Source: an uncultured Erysipelotrichaceae bacterium (lineage in GTDB: Bacteria; Bacillota_I; Bacilli_A; Erysipelotrichales; Erysipelotrichaceae). From it: a DNA stretch of 39,366 nucleotides. Both the position numbers and the translations under genes were made by a program. Location of the stretch: assembly GCA_902766435.1 (NCBI GenBank), contig CACXDM010000001.1:1-39366 (forward strand). The letters are read 5' to 3'. Below are positions 19,224 through 28,327 of the stretch, piece by piece. Numbering within the stretch: the stretch's first letter is position 1; each line of letters opens with the position of its first letter. Below the pieces are notes generated by a model that did no database searches, was not told the DNA's origin, and saw only the letters and a list, made by a program, of their open reading frames with translations.

Positions 19224-22200
19224 ATGCTGCAGATTAAGGATATATGCAAAGAGTACAGAACAGGGTCTCTCGTCCAGAAAGCACTGGATCATGTTTCCCT
19301 GAATCTGAGAGATAACGAATTCGTGGCAATTCTCGGCCCCAGCGGATCGGGAAAAACCACGCTTTTAAACATTATCGGCGGTCTTGACCGCTATGACAGC
19401 GGCGATCTGATCATCAACGGCATATCAACCAAAAAATACAAAGACCGAGACTGGGATTCATACCGGAATCATACGATCGGTTTTGTCTTCCAGAGCTATA
19501 ACCTGATTCCGCATCAGACAATCCTCTCAAATGTCGAACTTGCCCTGACAATTTCCGGCATATCGGGCAGTGAGCGTAAACACAAAGCGGCAGAGGCGCT
19601 CGAACGGGTCGGACTCGGCGATCAGATTCATAAAAAACCGAACCAGCTTTCCGGCGGACAGATGCAGAGAGTTGCGATTGCCCGGGCTCTTGTCAACGAT
19701 CCGGATATCCTTCTGGCAGATGAGCCGACCGGCGCGCTCGACAGTGAAACAAGCGTTCAGGTCATGGACCTCCTGAAGGAAGTGGCCAATGACCGTCTGG
19801 TTGTCATGGTCACCCATAACCCCGAACTGGCGGAAGCCTATGCCACAAGAATCGTCAATCTGAAAGACGGGGTGATCCGTTCTGACTCAGATCCGTATAT
19901 TCTGGATGAATCGGAAATGGAGGATCCCACCCACCGGAATCTCGGCCGGGCTTCAATGTCATTTCTTACCGCTCTTACGCTGAGCTTCAATAATCTCTGG
20001 ACGAAAAAGGCAAGAACCGTACTGGTTGCCTTTGCCGGTTCCATCGGCATTATCGGCATTGCATTGATTCTCTCACTTTCCAACGGGGTCAACGGATACA
20101 TCAAATCCATTGAAGAGGAAACTCTCTCACAGTATCCCCTGCAGATTCAGTCAGCCAGCTTTGATCTCTCGTCACTTGCGGACATGCGGGAAAGCGCGGG
20201 TGAAGAACCCGAAGGTGAAGTCATCGAGCGGAAAATGGTAACGACGATGTTCTCCCAGATGGCCTCCAATGATCTTAAGGCGCTGAAAAGCTATCTCGAC
20301 AGTCCGGAAAGCGAAATGACGGAATACACCAATGCCATTGAATATACATACAGTCTGACACCGCAGATTTTCCGTCTGAATGAAGATTCTTACCGCCAGG
20401 TCAATCCCGACAAGTCATTCCAGTCTGTCGGCATCGGCTCTACGATGTCTTCATCATCCGTGTTCTCGCAGATGATGAGTACGGATGACTTCTACTGTCT
20501 GCCTGATCACGAAAAACTGTATACCGGACAATATACTGTCATGGCCGGAAGATGGCCGCAGAACAAGAATGAATGCATTGTCATACTGACCTCCCGCGGA
20601 TACATCACCGACTTCATGCTGTATACACTCGGACTGCGTGACGCAGCAGAGCTGGATGACATGGTAAAGCGCTTCTCGCTGGAAGAGGATGTCAAGCCGA
20701 CAGAAGATATCAAAACCTTCAAATATACCGATTTTCTCGGTATTGACTTCAAGGTTGTCGGAAGCTATGACTTCTATCAGTATGATGATGAATACAAGGT
20801 TTGGAAGGATAAGACGGAGGATGAGAAATACATGCTTTCTCTCATCAGACAGGGCATGGATCTCGAAGTCGTCGGTGTAGCCAAGGCAAATGAAGATGCC
20901 GATACGGCGATGCTGACAACGGGAATCTACTATACACCTGATCTTGTCTATGATCTGATTGACAAAGCGTCCGCCAGCCGGATCGCAGCCGAACAGCTTG
21001 CCAAACCCGACACCAACGTCTTTACCGGAAAATCATTCGACGACAAAGAAAAAGACGAATTCGACATGTCAAAGATCTTTGCCGTTGATCAGGACGCCCT
21101 TTCCAAAGCATTCCAGTTTGACGCCTCAAAGCTGACCCTGGATACATCCTCCCTGCAGAATTCAATGGATTTCTCAAATCTCATGTCTCCGGAGGATATG
21201 AAGCTTGATCTGCCGGACGGATCGGATATTGATTTTGCGTCTATCCTTTCACAGCTCAACATCAAGATCACAACCGATCATCTCGGCGAACTGTTCAGCG
21301 GCATGATGCAGAGCTATATGAACTATGCCTCTGAGAAGCCGGAAACAGATTATCAGAAGCTTCACGAGGCGATGGGAAAATACCTGGAAACAGATGCGGC
21401 CCAGTCGGCGCTGAGAGACAATATCAACGCGATTCTCGATGCCAATCAGGTTGTCATCATCTCTCAGGATCAGCTCGAAGACACAGCCACCCGGCTGATG
21501 AACGGCTTTCAGGCATATATACTCGAACAGGGAGTAACCGACCCTTCCGCGATCGGTGATCTCTTCCCTGCCTATCTTCAGACTGAACAGGCACAGAGTA
21601 TTATCGGCGAACAGCTTGCCTCCATCGAATCTTCTGTCTCCTCCATTGAAGTCTCGGATGAACAGCTGCAGAAGCTGACCGGTGATCTGCTGAACGGATA
21701 CAACGCATTCGCCTCAGAAAACGAACTGCCTGATCTCAGTAAGCTTCCGGAGTCATTCTCCGCCTGGCTCACTACAGATGAAGCACAGGGCCTCATCGGC
21801 AATGCAGTTACACAGACGGTAAACCTCGATGAGATACAGCAGCAGCTCTCGTCCATTCTCTCTGAAACGCTTTCCGGTTATTCTTCTTCCCTGCAGGAAC
21901 AGCTGACGGGAATGATTACGAAGATGATGGGCAATATCGCCTCATCCATGGAAAGCGCACTCACCACAATGATGACGGACTTTGCCTCAGGCATGCAGGA
22001 TGCCATCAAGATCAATCCGAATGCCTTCGCCGAAGCCATTACCGTAAACATGGACCAGAATTCCCTGCAGGAGATCTTCATGTCCATGATGACAACGGAA
22101 ACTGCTTCCTATGACGGCAATCTGCGTAAGATCGGCTTTGCGGACAATACAAAGCCGGCTTCCATATCGATTTATCCCAAGGACTTTGCGGCCAAGGAAG

Positions 22201-22727
22201 AAATCGTAAAGAAACTCGATGACTACAATGACAGAATGCGGGAGATTGACGATGAAAAAGTCATCACCTATACGGACTATGTCGGTCTGCTGATGTCCTC
22301 TGTCACAAACATCATCGATACCATCAGCTATGTCCTGATTGCATTTGTTTCCATCTCACTGATCGTCTCTTCGATCATGATCGGTGTCATCACATATATC
22401 AGTGTTCTTGAACGGAAGAAGGAAATCGGTATTCTGCGTGCCATCGGTGCCTCCAAACGGAATATCTCCCAGGTATTCAATGCCGAAACCTTCATCATCG
22501 GACTTCTCTCAGGTCTGTTCGGTGTAGGTATCTCGGAACTGCTGCTGATCCCCGGCAACTATCTGATCCATGTGATTTCAGACAACTATGATGTCAACGC
22601 CTTCCTTCAGCCTGAAGCAGGTGTGATTCTGATTATTCTGAGTGTTATTCTGACACTCATCGGCGGCATCATCCCCTCCCGCAAAGCGGCGAAAAGTGAT
22701 CCCGTCACAGCGCTCAGGACAGAATAA
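19224..22727 (+). CDS. MacB-like ABC transporter (ATPase fused to FtsX-type permease) with large outer domain
   Basis: A 1167-residue protein. Residues 1-230 are the ATPase: Walker [10 protein letters not shown] (38-46), signature [15 protein letters not shown] (about 142), Walker [12 protein letters not shown] (about 163). A first membrane helix follows at about 262-284. A very long extracytoplasmic region (about 290-1025) precedes three C-terminal helices and an FtsX-type end ([36 protein letters not shown]). Such type VII exporters are mechanotransducers working on lipoproteins, peptides or cell-wall hydrolases rather than classical pumps. The outer part carries about four tandem repeats of 61-64 residues (about 685-930). 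There is only a weak Shine-Dalgarno but a strong promoter. It is a single-gene unit ended by a bidirectional hairpin; no two-component system is nearby. Substrate unknown. Confidence 0.9.
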   Translation: MLQIKDICKEYRTGSLVQKALDHVSLNLRDNEFVAILGPSGSGKTTLLNIIGGLDRYDSGDLIINGISTKKYKDRDWDSYRNHTIGFVFQSYNLIPHQTILSNVELALTISGISGSERKHKAAEALERVGLGDQIHKKPNQLSGGQMQRVAIARALVNDPDILLADEPTGALDSETSVQVMDLLKEVANDRLVVMVTHNPELAEAYATRIVNLKDGVIRSDSDPYILDESEMEDPTHRNLGRASMSFLTALTLSFNNLWTKKARTVLVAFAGSIGIIGIALILSLSNGVNGYIKSIEEETLSQYPLQIQSASFDLSSLADMRESAGEEPEGEVIERKMVTTMFSQMASNDLKALKSYLDSPESEMTEYTNAIEYTYSLTPQIFRLNEDSYRQVNPDKSFQSVGIGSTMSSSSVFSQMMSTDDFYCLPDHEKLYTGQYTVMAGRWPQNKNECIVILTSRGYITDFMLYTLGLRDAAELDDMVKRFSLEEDVKPTEDIKTFKYTDFLGIDFKVVGSYDFYQYDDEYKVWKDKTEDEKYMLSLIRQGMDLEVVGVAKANEDADTAMLTTGIYYTPDLVYDLIDKASASRIAAEQLAKPDTNVFTGKSFDDKEKDEFDMSKIFAVDQDALSKAFQFDASKLTLDTSSLQNSMDFSNLMSPEDMKLDLPDGSDIDFASILSQLNIKITTDHLGELFSGMMQSYMNYASEKPETDYQKLHEAMGKYLETDAAQSALRDNINAILDANQVVIISQDQLEDTATRLMNGFQAYILEQGVTDPSAIGDLFPAYLQTEQAQSIIGEQLASIESSVSSIEVSDEQLQKLTGDLLNGYNAFASENELPDLSKLPESFSAWLTTDEAQGLIGNAVTQTVNLDEIQQQLSSILSETLSGYSSSLQEQLTGMITKMMGNIASSMESALTTMMTDFASGMQDAIKINPNAFAEAITVNMDQNSLQEIFMSMMTTETASYDGNLRKIGFADNTKPASISIYPKDFAAKEEIVKKLDDYNDRMREIDDEKVITYTDYVGLLMSSVTNIIDTISYVLIAFVSISLIVSSIMIGVITYISVLERKKEIGILRAIGASKRNISQVFNAETFIIGLLSGLFGVGISELLLIPGNYLIHVISDNYDVNAFLQPEAGVILIILSVILTLIGGIIPSRKAAKSDPVTALRTE

Positions 22728-22755
22728 AATGCGGTTTCAGCAAACCGCATTTTTT
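22726..22755. terminator. Bidirectional terminator of the ABC gene and the FG-GAP-like gene
   Basis: ATGCGGTTT (22729-22737) pairs perfectly with AAACCGCAT (22742-22750) over a CAGC loop and is followed by six T; on the minus strand the other flank gives TTTTATT. The stop of the minus-strand gene (22754-22756) overlaps the T run. Confidence 0.9.
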
Positions 22756-23287
22756 AATCTGCCCGTTCCAGACCCCAGGTTATCCACTGCCACAGCGATT
22801 TTTCTCCCATCGTATCAGAGGCTTCAATCATCCCGTCATCCCTGACAAGAACCGAAGTCAGTTCCGGCTTCAGCTGGGAAGACATCCAGAACGGAACAAG
22901 TTTTCCGTTTTCATAATGATAGATGTAAATATGCTCGTAGAATTTTTCCTGATCTTTTCCTTCCCAGACCGGGCGGTATCTGCCGAAGTTCTGACGGTTG
23001 AACACAAGCAGGATGATTTCCTGTCTGCCGTCACGGTCAATATCCCCGCTCTGCAGATCAGAGATCAGCCATTCCTTCGGCAGAAGGATATTTCCGTCCA
23101 TGAGAATCTGCTTCTTTTCCGTCTGCAGTGTTTCCTCTTTTCCGTCCAGATCAAAATCACCGGTGAGGGAAACCTCTTTCCACTCAACCCATGACGGAAG
23201 AAAGAAACCTCTGAGATACATCTGCCAGAGGACAGCGGCACTCATCAGAACCGCCGCTGCCACAGCAATTACACGTTTAATCCGCAT
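22754..23287 (-). CDS. Membrane-anchored FG-GAP/VCBS-like protein
   Basis: A 177-residue protein with a basic start and one hydrophobic helix (VIAVAAAVLMSAAVLW) that anchors it or acts as a signal peptide; the rest should be extracytoplasmic. It contains two calcium-loop-like segments, GDFDLDGKEE and GDIDRDGRQE, as in FG-GAP/VCBS beta-propeller blades, though only about two blades are present. The ATG at 23287 lies inside the last codons of the DUF3160 lipoprotein gene (11-base overlap), so translation is coupled and the two proteins probably act together on the outer face. An alternative upstream start would overlap that gene further and has no better ribosome site. Confidence 0.65.
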   Translation of the reverse strand: MRIKRVIAVAAAVLMSAAVLWQMYLRGFFLPSWVEWKEVSLTGDFDLDGKEETLQTEKKQILMDGNILLPKEWLISDLQSGDIDRDGRQEIILLVFNRQNFGRYRPVWEGKDQEKFYEHIYIYHYENGKLVPFWMSSQLKPELTSVLVRDDGMIEASDTMGEKSLWQWITWGLERAD

Positions 23288-25421
23288 ACAGCGGAGATGT
23301 CCAGTCAGGCTTTGCGGGCGGATTGTTCCAGTCATTCACCTTTTCACGCCATTCCTCATCGGTCATTCTGTCAGAAATGGGCTGTTCAAACTGATAGAAC
23401 GAATATACGCTTCCAAGACATACCCTGACTTCCCCGTCAAAGTATACAGCCACGTAGATTGTGGAAGGCTTGCCTGTTCCGAGTTCCAGACATGTGCCGT
23501 TGGGATCGGTTGCGACATCGGCAACGATCGGTGAAGGATGATCCATTGCCCGGTAGTATTCCTGTGTTCCGTCATCAACCGTTCTTGTCCACAGATGTTC
23601 AAGCTGACCGCCGTATGAACGGATCAGATCAAATTCCTCATCTGTCGGCAGTTCCCCGCGGAGTTCCTTCTCCGCAATTACCTGCAGTTTTGAAGCAAGA
23701 TCGGCAAATGCATACATGTATTCCTTATCTGTGTCACTGATCATCTGATATGATTCAAGACCGTCTGCCGTGGCTTTGGCAATGGAAGAAAGACGTGCAA
23801 ACACCTCAGGTTCAGTTTCAACATAACCTCTGTCATCCGGAATCTCATCAAAACCGGCGCCGCCCATTTCCGCCATGACCTGCTTTGCATAGAGAATACT
23901 GTCATGTTTCAGTTCGGTATAGCTTCCAAGATAACCGACAAGATTCTTTCTGGTCCATGCCGCACTCTTCGTAAATGCCGGATAGCCGTCCGGTTTTTCT
24001 TCGAGCAGAGGCTTGAGGGTATACAGCCACGCGCTGTAAATACTCGCATTCCATGTCTTGTCGTCTGCCTTTGCCAGGGATTCTCTGAGCGTATTCATGT
24101 TCTTTTCATAATCCTTGAATTCGAATACACCCTTTTCCTTCAGGATCGAAAGAGCCTCATCATTTCCCATGGCAGCGCAGACATCAAGCGCGTCCGGCAG
24201 CATTCTTCTTTCTCCCGAGGCATTTTCACCGACCTCCCGGTATGTCAGATTCTGGAAGATTGACGCATCAAGTGTAAATCTTTGTCCCATAAGACGCCAC
24301 CCGAGTGTCTTTGCGTCACGGTCAGGATCGATGGTTTCATCATAGACAACAATGGAATTGATCTTCGGCGGCTTCATCCCGGAAGTCAGTTTCCTGTACT
24401 TTTCAAAAGCCGGTGTATTTCCCTTCAGCGTATCCGCAGTTACCGTACTGCCGTATGCCGAATGAACTGCCGGATTATATTCGTAATATCCGCAGTCATC
24501 ACTTTCACCGCTGAAGAATGCCGTAATGGTATAGATGCTTTCCCATTCCTTCACAGCGGATTCCTCAAGCGCAAGATTCATCAGAAGCGCGCTGCGGTCG
24601 AGGTCTTCATATTTCTGTGTGAAATTCATCTGTCCGAACCACATCATCGCCCGGAAGTACTTTTCCAGCTTCTCGTTTTCGGTATAGTATCCCCTCGGTT
24701 TGAACTGTGTATAGTCCTGCAGATACGGATCCGCTTCATCCGTTGTAAAGAGTACCGAAGGAGAAATATCCGCGGCTCCCATAATACTGTCGATTTCCTT
24801 CTGCGCATCACCGCTCAAAGAAACATCTTCTCCGAGAAGACTTAAGGCAACCGAGAAATAGTCGACATTGCGCTGCGCCGCGCTTTCCCATTCCGATCCC
24901 TTCAGCGCTTCATACTGATTCTGACTTGCCTCAAGCATTTTCTTACTCATGGCACTCAGCGCATCAAAAAGATACGTCTGCTCGGTGTTTTTCTGCAGGA
25001 ATGCATAGTAAAGATGGAATGTATGCATCATTGAATCCACCGTGACAAAACTCGGCGTATATCCGTATGTATTGCTTTCGTAGATTTCAAAGAATTCATC
25101 CGACCAGCCGTCCCTGACGGTGAAGTACTGTTCTTCAATCTGCTTTTTCGCACCCTCCGTAAGATATTCGACATCGCTGTAATTGAGAACATTCGTCAGT
25201 CCCGGTTCAACCGTATATTCTTCTGCGGAAGCTTCGGTACCGGTATTCTTTGCGAAACTTCCGTCAAGAAGCGAAGGTCTCTCCATCAGCTGAAGTGTTT
25301 CTTCTTCCTGTACTGCAGCTGTTTCTTCTGTTTCACTTACTGCCGCCGGAGCAGCGCCCCCGGAACAGCCGGAAGCCAAAGCAGCAGCGAGCACAGCCAT
25401 CATGATTCTGTTCTTTTTCAT
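23277..25421 (-). CDS. DUF3160 domain lipoprotein
   Basis: A 714-residue protein. Residues 1-20 are a lipoprotein signal (MKKNRIMMAVLAAALASGC, lipobox Cys), followed by an acidic low-complexity linker to about residue 45. The rest matches DUF3160: PSFVTVDSMMHTFHLYYAF near 130, DVSLSGDAQKEIDSIM, and the late segment GRDTYV/GQLEHLWTRTVDDGTQEY. The family has no known activity; it occurs in anaerobes and archaea. AGGAGT lies 6 bases before the ATG at 25421; a GTG six bases earlier would overlap the ribosome site. TATAAT at 25453-25448 could be its -10 box. The downstream FG-GAP-like gene overlaps its end by 11 bases. Confidence 0.8.
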   Translation of the reverse strand: MKKNRIMMAVLAAALASGCSGGAAPAAVSETEETAAVQEEETLQLMERPSLLDGSFAKNTGTEASAEEYTVEPGLTNVLNYSDVEYLTEGAKKQIEEQYFTVRDGWSDEFFEIYESNTYGYTPSFVTVDSMMHTFHLYYAFLQKNTEQTYLFDALSAMSKKMLEASQNQYEALKGSEWESAAQRNVDYFSVALSLLGEDVSLSGDAQKEIDSIMGAADISPSVLFTTDEADPYLQDYTQFKPRGYYTENEKLEKYFRAMMWFGQMNFTQKYEDLDRSALLMNLALEESAVKEWESIYTITAFFSGESDDCGYYEYNPAVHSAYGSTVTADTLKGNTPAFEKYRKLTSGMKPPKINSIVVYDETIDPDRDAKTLGWRLMGQRFTLDASIFQNLTYREVGENASGERRMLPDALDVCAAMGNDEALSILKEKGVFEFKDYEKNMNTLRESLAKADDKTWNASIYSAWLYTLKPLLEEKPDGYPAFTKSAAWTRKNLVGYLGSYTELKHDSILYAKQVMAEMGGAGFDEIPDDRGYVETEPEVFARLSSIAKATADGLESYQMISDTDKEYMYAFADLASKLQVIAEKELRGELPTDEEFDLIRSYGGQLEHLWTRTVDDGTQEYYRAMDHPSPIVADVATDPNGTCLELGTGKPSTIYVAVYFDGEVRVCLGSVYSFYQFEQPISDRMTDEEWREKVNDWNNPPAKPDWTSPLYAD

Positions 25422-25447
25422 AACCACTCCTGTTATTCCTTAAACAC

Positions 25448-25453
25448 ATTATA
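25448..25453 (-). promoter_or_regulatory. Possible -10 box for the DUF3160 operon
   Basis: TATAAT on the minus strand in the 47-base gap after the HAD gene, 26 bases before the ATG at 25421. No -35 box is clear. Confidence 0.4.
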
Positions 25454-25468
25454 CATATTTGTTCCGGT

Positions 25469-26131
25469 TCAGTGACGGTCAATCAGCTTTTCCGCCAGCC
25501 ACTGACACGCTTCATCCAGATTCACACATACAGCTTCACACAGCTTACGGATCTCATCCGTCGGCTGCAGAAGATCGGGAACCATGACCGGATGCATGCC
25601 TGCCGCATGGGCTGCCCTTACCCCGTTAAACGAATCTTCAATCACAAAGCACTCAGCCGGGGAAACTTCAAGCATCTCCGCCGCTTTGAGAAAGATATCC
25701 GGAGCCGGTTTGGAACGTTTGATCTGACTGCCGAAAACCATCTGATCAAAGTACTCATACAGTCCTCTTTCCTTCATCTGCCGCTTTGCCGTATTCATCT
25801 CGGTGGAAGTCGCAAGCGCTGTCTTTACTCCGTTTTCATGAAGAAATACGAGAATCTCCTTTGAACCCGGTTTCAGAAGAAGCTTTCCTTCGAGTTCTGC
25901 CTGATGAAACAGCGTTGAAGCCTCACTGACATATCTGTCATACGGAAAATCATTCCCGAATGCTTCCATAAAGATCTCCCTTGTCTTTTCGGCTGTTGTG
26001 CCGATTGAAGCGTGAAGACACGGGGAAATTCCTTTCAGTCCGTATTGTTCCCCGAGTTTCTCCCAGCAGTCGATCCAAAGCTGTTCCGAATCCAGCAGAA
26101 CACCATCCATATCAAATATCACTGCATTCAT
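25469..26131 (-). CDS. HAD-superfamily phosphatase/phosphoglucomutase-like
   Basis: A 220-residue HAD protein of subfamily IA size. Motif I is FDMDGVLLDSEQLW, motif II ATSTEMN, the conserved lysine lies in KRSKPAPDIF and motif IV is VIEDSFNGVRAA; this is the pattern of the beta-phosphoglucomutase/YniC/DOG-type branch with an alpha-helical cap after motif I. Mutase or sugar-phosphatase activity cannot be separated by eye. The frame extends to 26182, but AAGGAGA lies 7 bases before the ATG at 26131, a clear start. It precedes the DUF3160 operon by 47 bases. An extended -10 TGCTATGAT (minus strand, near 26190) is its probable promoter. Confidence 0.88.
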   Translation of the reverse strand: MNAVIFDMDGVLLDSEQLWIDCWEKLGEQYGLKGISPCLHASIGTTAEKTREIFMEAFGNDFPYDRYVSEASTLFHQAELEGKLLLKPGSKEILVFLHENGVKTALATSTEMNTAKRQMKERGLYEYFDQMVFGSQIKRSKPAPDIFLKAAEMLEVSPAECFVIEDSFNGVRAAHAAGMHPVMVPDLLQPTDEIRKLCEAVCVNLDEACQWLAEKLIDRH

Positions 26132-26262
26132 GTTTGTCTCCTTCCGTACGGACTGATCCGTCCATCTGTTCGTTAACTGCATTTATCATAGCACAAACAG
26201 GAAAACAGACTTTTTGCGGCTTTGATTTTGCGTTAAGATGTATTCAGTGAGAGGTAAAGAAT

Positions 26263-26622
26263 ATGAAATACCTGAAACAATTCGGGATCATCCTGCTGAT
26301 TACAACAGTGGGTGAGATCATCCGTTATATTGTTCCCCTTCCCATTCCCGGCTCCATCTACGGACTGCTTCTGATGTTTTTCCTCCTGCTGAAGAATGTC
26401 ATCAAACTTGAGCAGGTAAAAGACGCTGCGATGTTTCTGATCGAAATCATGCCGGTCATGTTTATTCCCGCTGCCGTCGGTCTGCTTGACTCCTGGGGCG
26501 ATCTCAAGCCGATCATTATACCGACTGCCGTCATTCTCGTTGTCTCTACAGTCGTTGTCATGGCAGTAACCGGTCTGACCGCCCAGGCAATCATCCGGAA
26601 AAGCGGAAAGGAGGATCAGTAA
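26263..26622 (+). CDS. lrgA: LrgA/CidA-family holin-like protein
   Basis: A 119-residue membrane protein with four helices and the family's conserved turn VPLPIPGSIYGLLLMFFLLL, and ending in a charged tail. LrgA/CidA proteins act as holin-like regulators of autolysis or, in more recent work, as transporters of fermentation by-products with LrgB. GAGGT lies 6-7 bases before the ATG. The stop is directly followed by the ATG of lrgB, with no gap. No LytSR two-component system, the usual regulator, is in the window. Confidence 0.92.
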   Translation: MKYLKQFGIILLITTVGEIIRYIVPLPIPGSIYGLLLMFFLLLKNVIKLEQVKDAAMFLIEIMPVMFIPAAVGLLDSWGDLKPIIIPTAVILVVSTVVVMAVTGLTAQAIIRKSGKEDQ

Positions 26623-27315
26623 ATGAATAATCTCGTTATGAGCTCTGCCTCCTTCGGCGTGGCAATATCTCTGCTTGCCTACTATGCAGGTGTACAGCTG
26701 AAAAAGAAATTCAAACTCGGTATCTTCAACCCGCTTCTGATCTCGATCATCCTTGTCATGATCTTCCTGCTTGTGACGCACGTTGAGTATCAGACATACT
26801 ACAGCGGAGCCAAAATGCTCGGCTGGTTCCTTACCCCTGCCACTGTCAGTCTGGCAATCCCGCTCTACAGTGAAGTGGACCGTCTGAAGAAGAATATCAA
26901 AGCCATCATGATCAGTATCTTTGTCGGCTCACTGACAAGCATGGGATGCATTCTGATCATGTCCCTGCTGTTCGGCTTCAGTCACGCGCAGTTCGTCACC
27001 TTCCTGCCGAAGTCCATCACAACTGCCATCGGTATGAGTGTATCCGAAGAACTCGGCGGCATCGTTCCGATCACTGTCGCGGCAATCGTCATTACCGGTA
27101 TTCTCGGCAATGTCATTGCGGAATCTCTGCTGAAGCTGTTTAAGATCGAAGATCCCGTTGCCAAGGGTCTTGCGATCGGCACCAGCGCCCATGCGATCGG
27201 TACTTCCAAGGCAATGGAAATCGGTGAGACCGAAGGCGCAATGAGCAGTCTTTCAATCGTTGTGGCAGGTATCATCACCGTCATCGGCGCCAACATCTTT
27301 GCGATGTTCCTGTAA
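26623..27315 (+). CDS. lrgB: LrgB/CidB-family membrane protein
   Basis: A 230-residue protein with about six to seven helices. Diagnostic segments are AKMLGWFLTPATVSLAIPLY, LPKSITTAIGMSVSEELGG and GTSAHAIGTSKAMEIGETEG, all hallmarks of the LrgB/CidB/YohK family. It works with LrgA in control of murein hydrolase activity or in 3-carbon metabolite transport. AGGAGG, 8 bases before the ATG, lies inside the end of lrgA, so the genes are translationally linked. A terminator starts at the stop codon. Confidence 0.95.
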   Translation: MNNLVMSSASFGVAISLLAYYAGVQLKKKFKLGIFNPLLISIILVMIFLLVTHVEYQTYYSGAKMLGWFLTPATVSLAIPLYSEVDRLKKNIKAIMISIFVGSLTSMGCILIMSLLFGFSHAQFVTFLPKSITTAIGMSVSEELGGIVPITVAAIVITGILGNVIAESLLKLFKIEDPVAKGLAIGTSAHAIGTSKAMEIGETEGAMSSLSIVVAGIITVIGANIFAMFL

Positions 27316-27339
27316 CGTTTCCTGCGGGAAACGTTTTTT
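27314..27339 (+). terminator. Terminator of lrgAB
   Basis: AACGTTTCC (27314-27322) pairs perfectly with GGAAACGTT (27327-27335), followed by T to 27339. The left arm begins inside the lrgB stop codon. Confidence 0.9.
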
Positions 27340-27343
27340 CATG

Positions 27344-27369
27344 AAAAAAGATGCCGCAGCATCTTTTTT
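27344..27369. terminator. Terminator of the metY-metA operon
   Basis: AAAAAGATGC pairs with GCATCTTTTT around a CGCA loop, flanked by A on the left and T on the right, so it can work both ways. The metA stop (27368-27370) overlaps it. Confidence 0.85.
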
Positions 27370-28306
27370 ACATTTCGCTTTTTCTGGCATTCGGGATCTC
27401 ATTGAGATCGTACGGTGTTGTCTGATAGACGAAGTAATTCAGCCAGTTTGAATAGAGAAGATTGGCTGCTGAACGCCATGTGTTCAGCGGTGTCTTCGTA
27501 TCGTCATCATCAGGATAATAGTTTTCCGGCACATGGATCGGCAGACCGGCATCCTTATCCCTTCTGTATTCGGCATCCAGTGTCAGTGTATCGTACTCGG
27601 AATGACCTGTAATAAAGATCTGTGAACCGCCGTCCGTTGAGATCGCATAGACTCCTGCCCTGTCACTTTCAGCAAGAATTTTCAGATCCGAACACGCCGC
27701 AATGTCTTCTCTCCGTATCGAGGTATGACGGGAGTGCGGAGTAAGGAACACATCGTCAAACCCGCGGAACAGGATGCTGTTCTTATGTGTAACCGTGTGT
27801 CTGAATACACCGAACAGCTTTTCACTGAGCGGAACCTTTTCAATGCCGTAGTGATAATACAATGCGGCCTGCGCTCCCCAGCAGATATGGAATGTGCTGT
27901 AGACATGTGTTTTCGTCCACTCCATGATCTCACATAACTCATCCCAGTATTCAACTTCCTCAAACGGCAGATGTTCCACCGGCGCCCCGGTAATGACCAT
28001 ACCGTCAAAGTAACGGTCCTTCAGTTCGTCAAATGTCTTGTAGAACGTCAGCATGTGTTCCTGGGAAACATGTTTGCTCTGATGAGTGTCTGTGCGCATC
28101 AGTTCCAGATCCACCTGCAGCGCCGTATTGCCGAGCAGCCTTGCCAGCTGTGTTTCGGTTACAATCTTCGTCGGCATCAGATTCAGAATCAATATACTCA
28201 GCGGACGGATATCCTGTGTTTCCGCCCGGAGTGTATCCATGACAAATATGTTTTCATTTTCCAGGATCTCCTTTGCAGGAAGACCCTGCTGTATTTTTAT
28301 CGGCAT
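27368..28306 (-). CDS. metA: Homoserine O-acetyltransferase (MetA)
   Basis: A 312-residue enzyme of normal length. Catalytic C142 lies in [11 protein letters not shown] and the H235/E237 pair in ITGHSEYD. Residue 111 is Glu (GAPVEHL), the residue known to select acetyl-CoA, whereas Gly at this site selects succinyl-CoA in E. coli. So despite many records calling it succinyltransferase, this copy should make O-acetylhomoserine from homoserine in the first committed step to methionine. That fits the partner gene, metY, 21 bases upstream, which uses O-acetylhomoserine. The gene ends in a bidirectional terminator shared with lrgAB. Confidence 0.97.
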   Translation of the reverse strand: MPIKIQQGLPAKEILENENIFVMDTLRAETQDIRPLSILILNLMPTKIVTETQLARLLGNTALQVDLELMRTDTHQSKHVSQEHMLTFYKTFDELKDRYFDGMVITGAPVEHLPFEEVEYWDELCEIMEWTKTHVYSTFHICWGAQAALYYHYGIEKVPLSEKLFGVFRHTVTHKNSILFRGFDDVFLTPHSRHTSIRREDIAACSDLKILAESDRAGVYAISTDGGSQIFITGHSEYDTLTLDAEYRRDKDAGLPIHVPENYYPDDDDTKTPLNTWRSAANLLYSNWLNYFVYQTTPYDLNEIPNARKSEM

Positions 28307-28327
28307 ATTCTACCGCCTTTCCGGATT

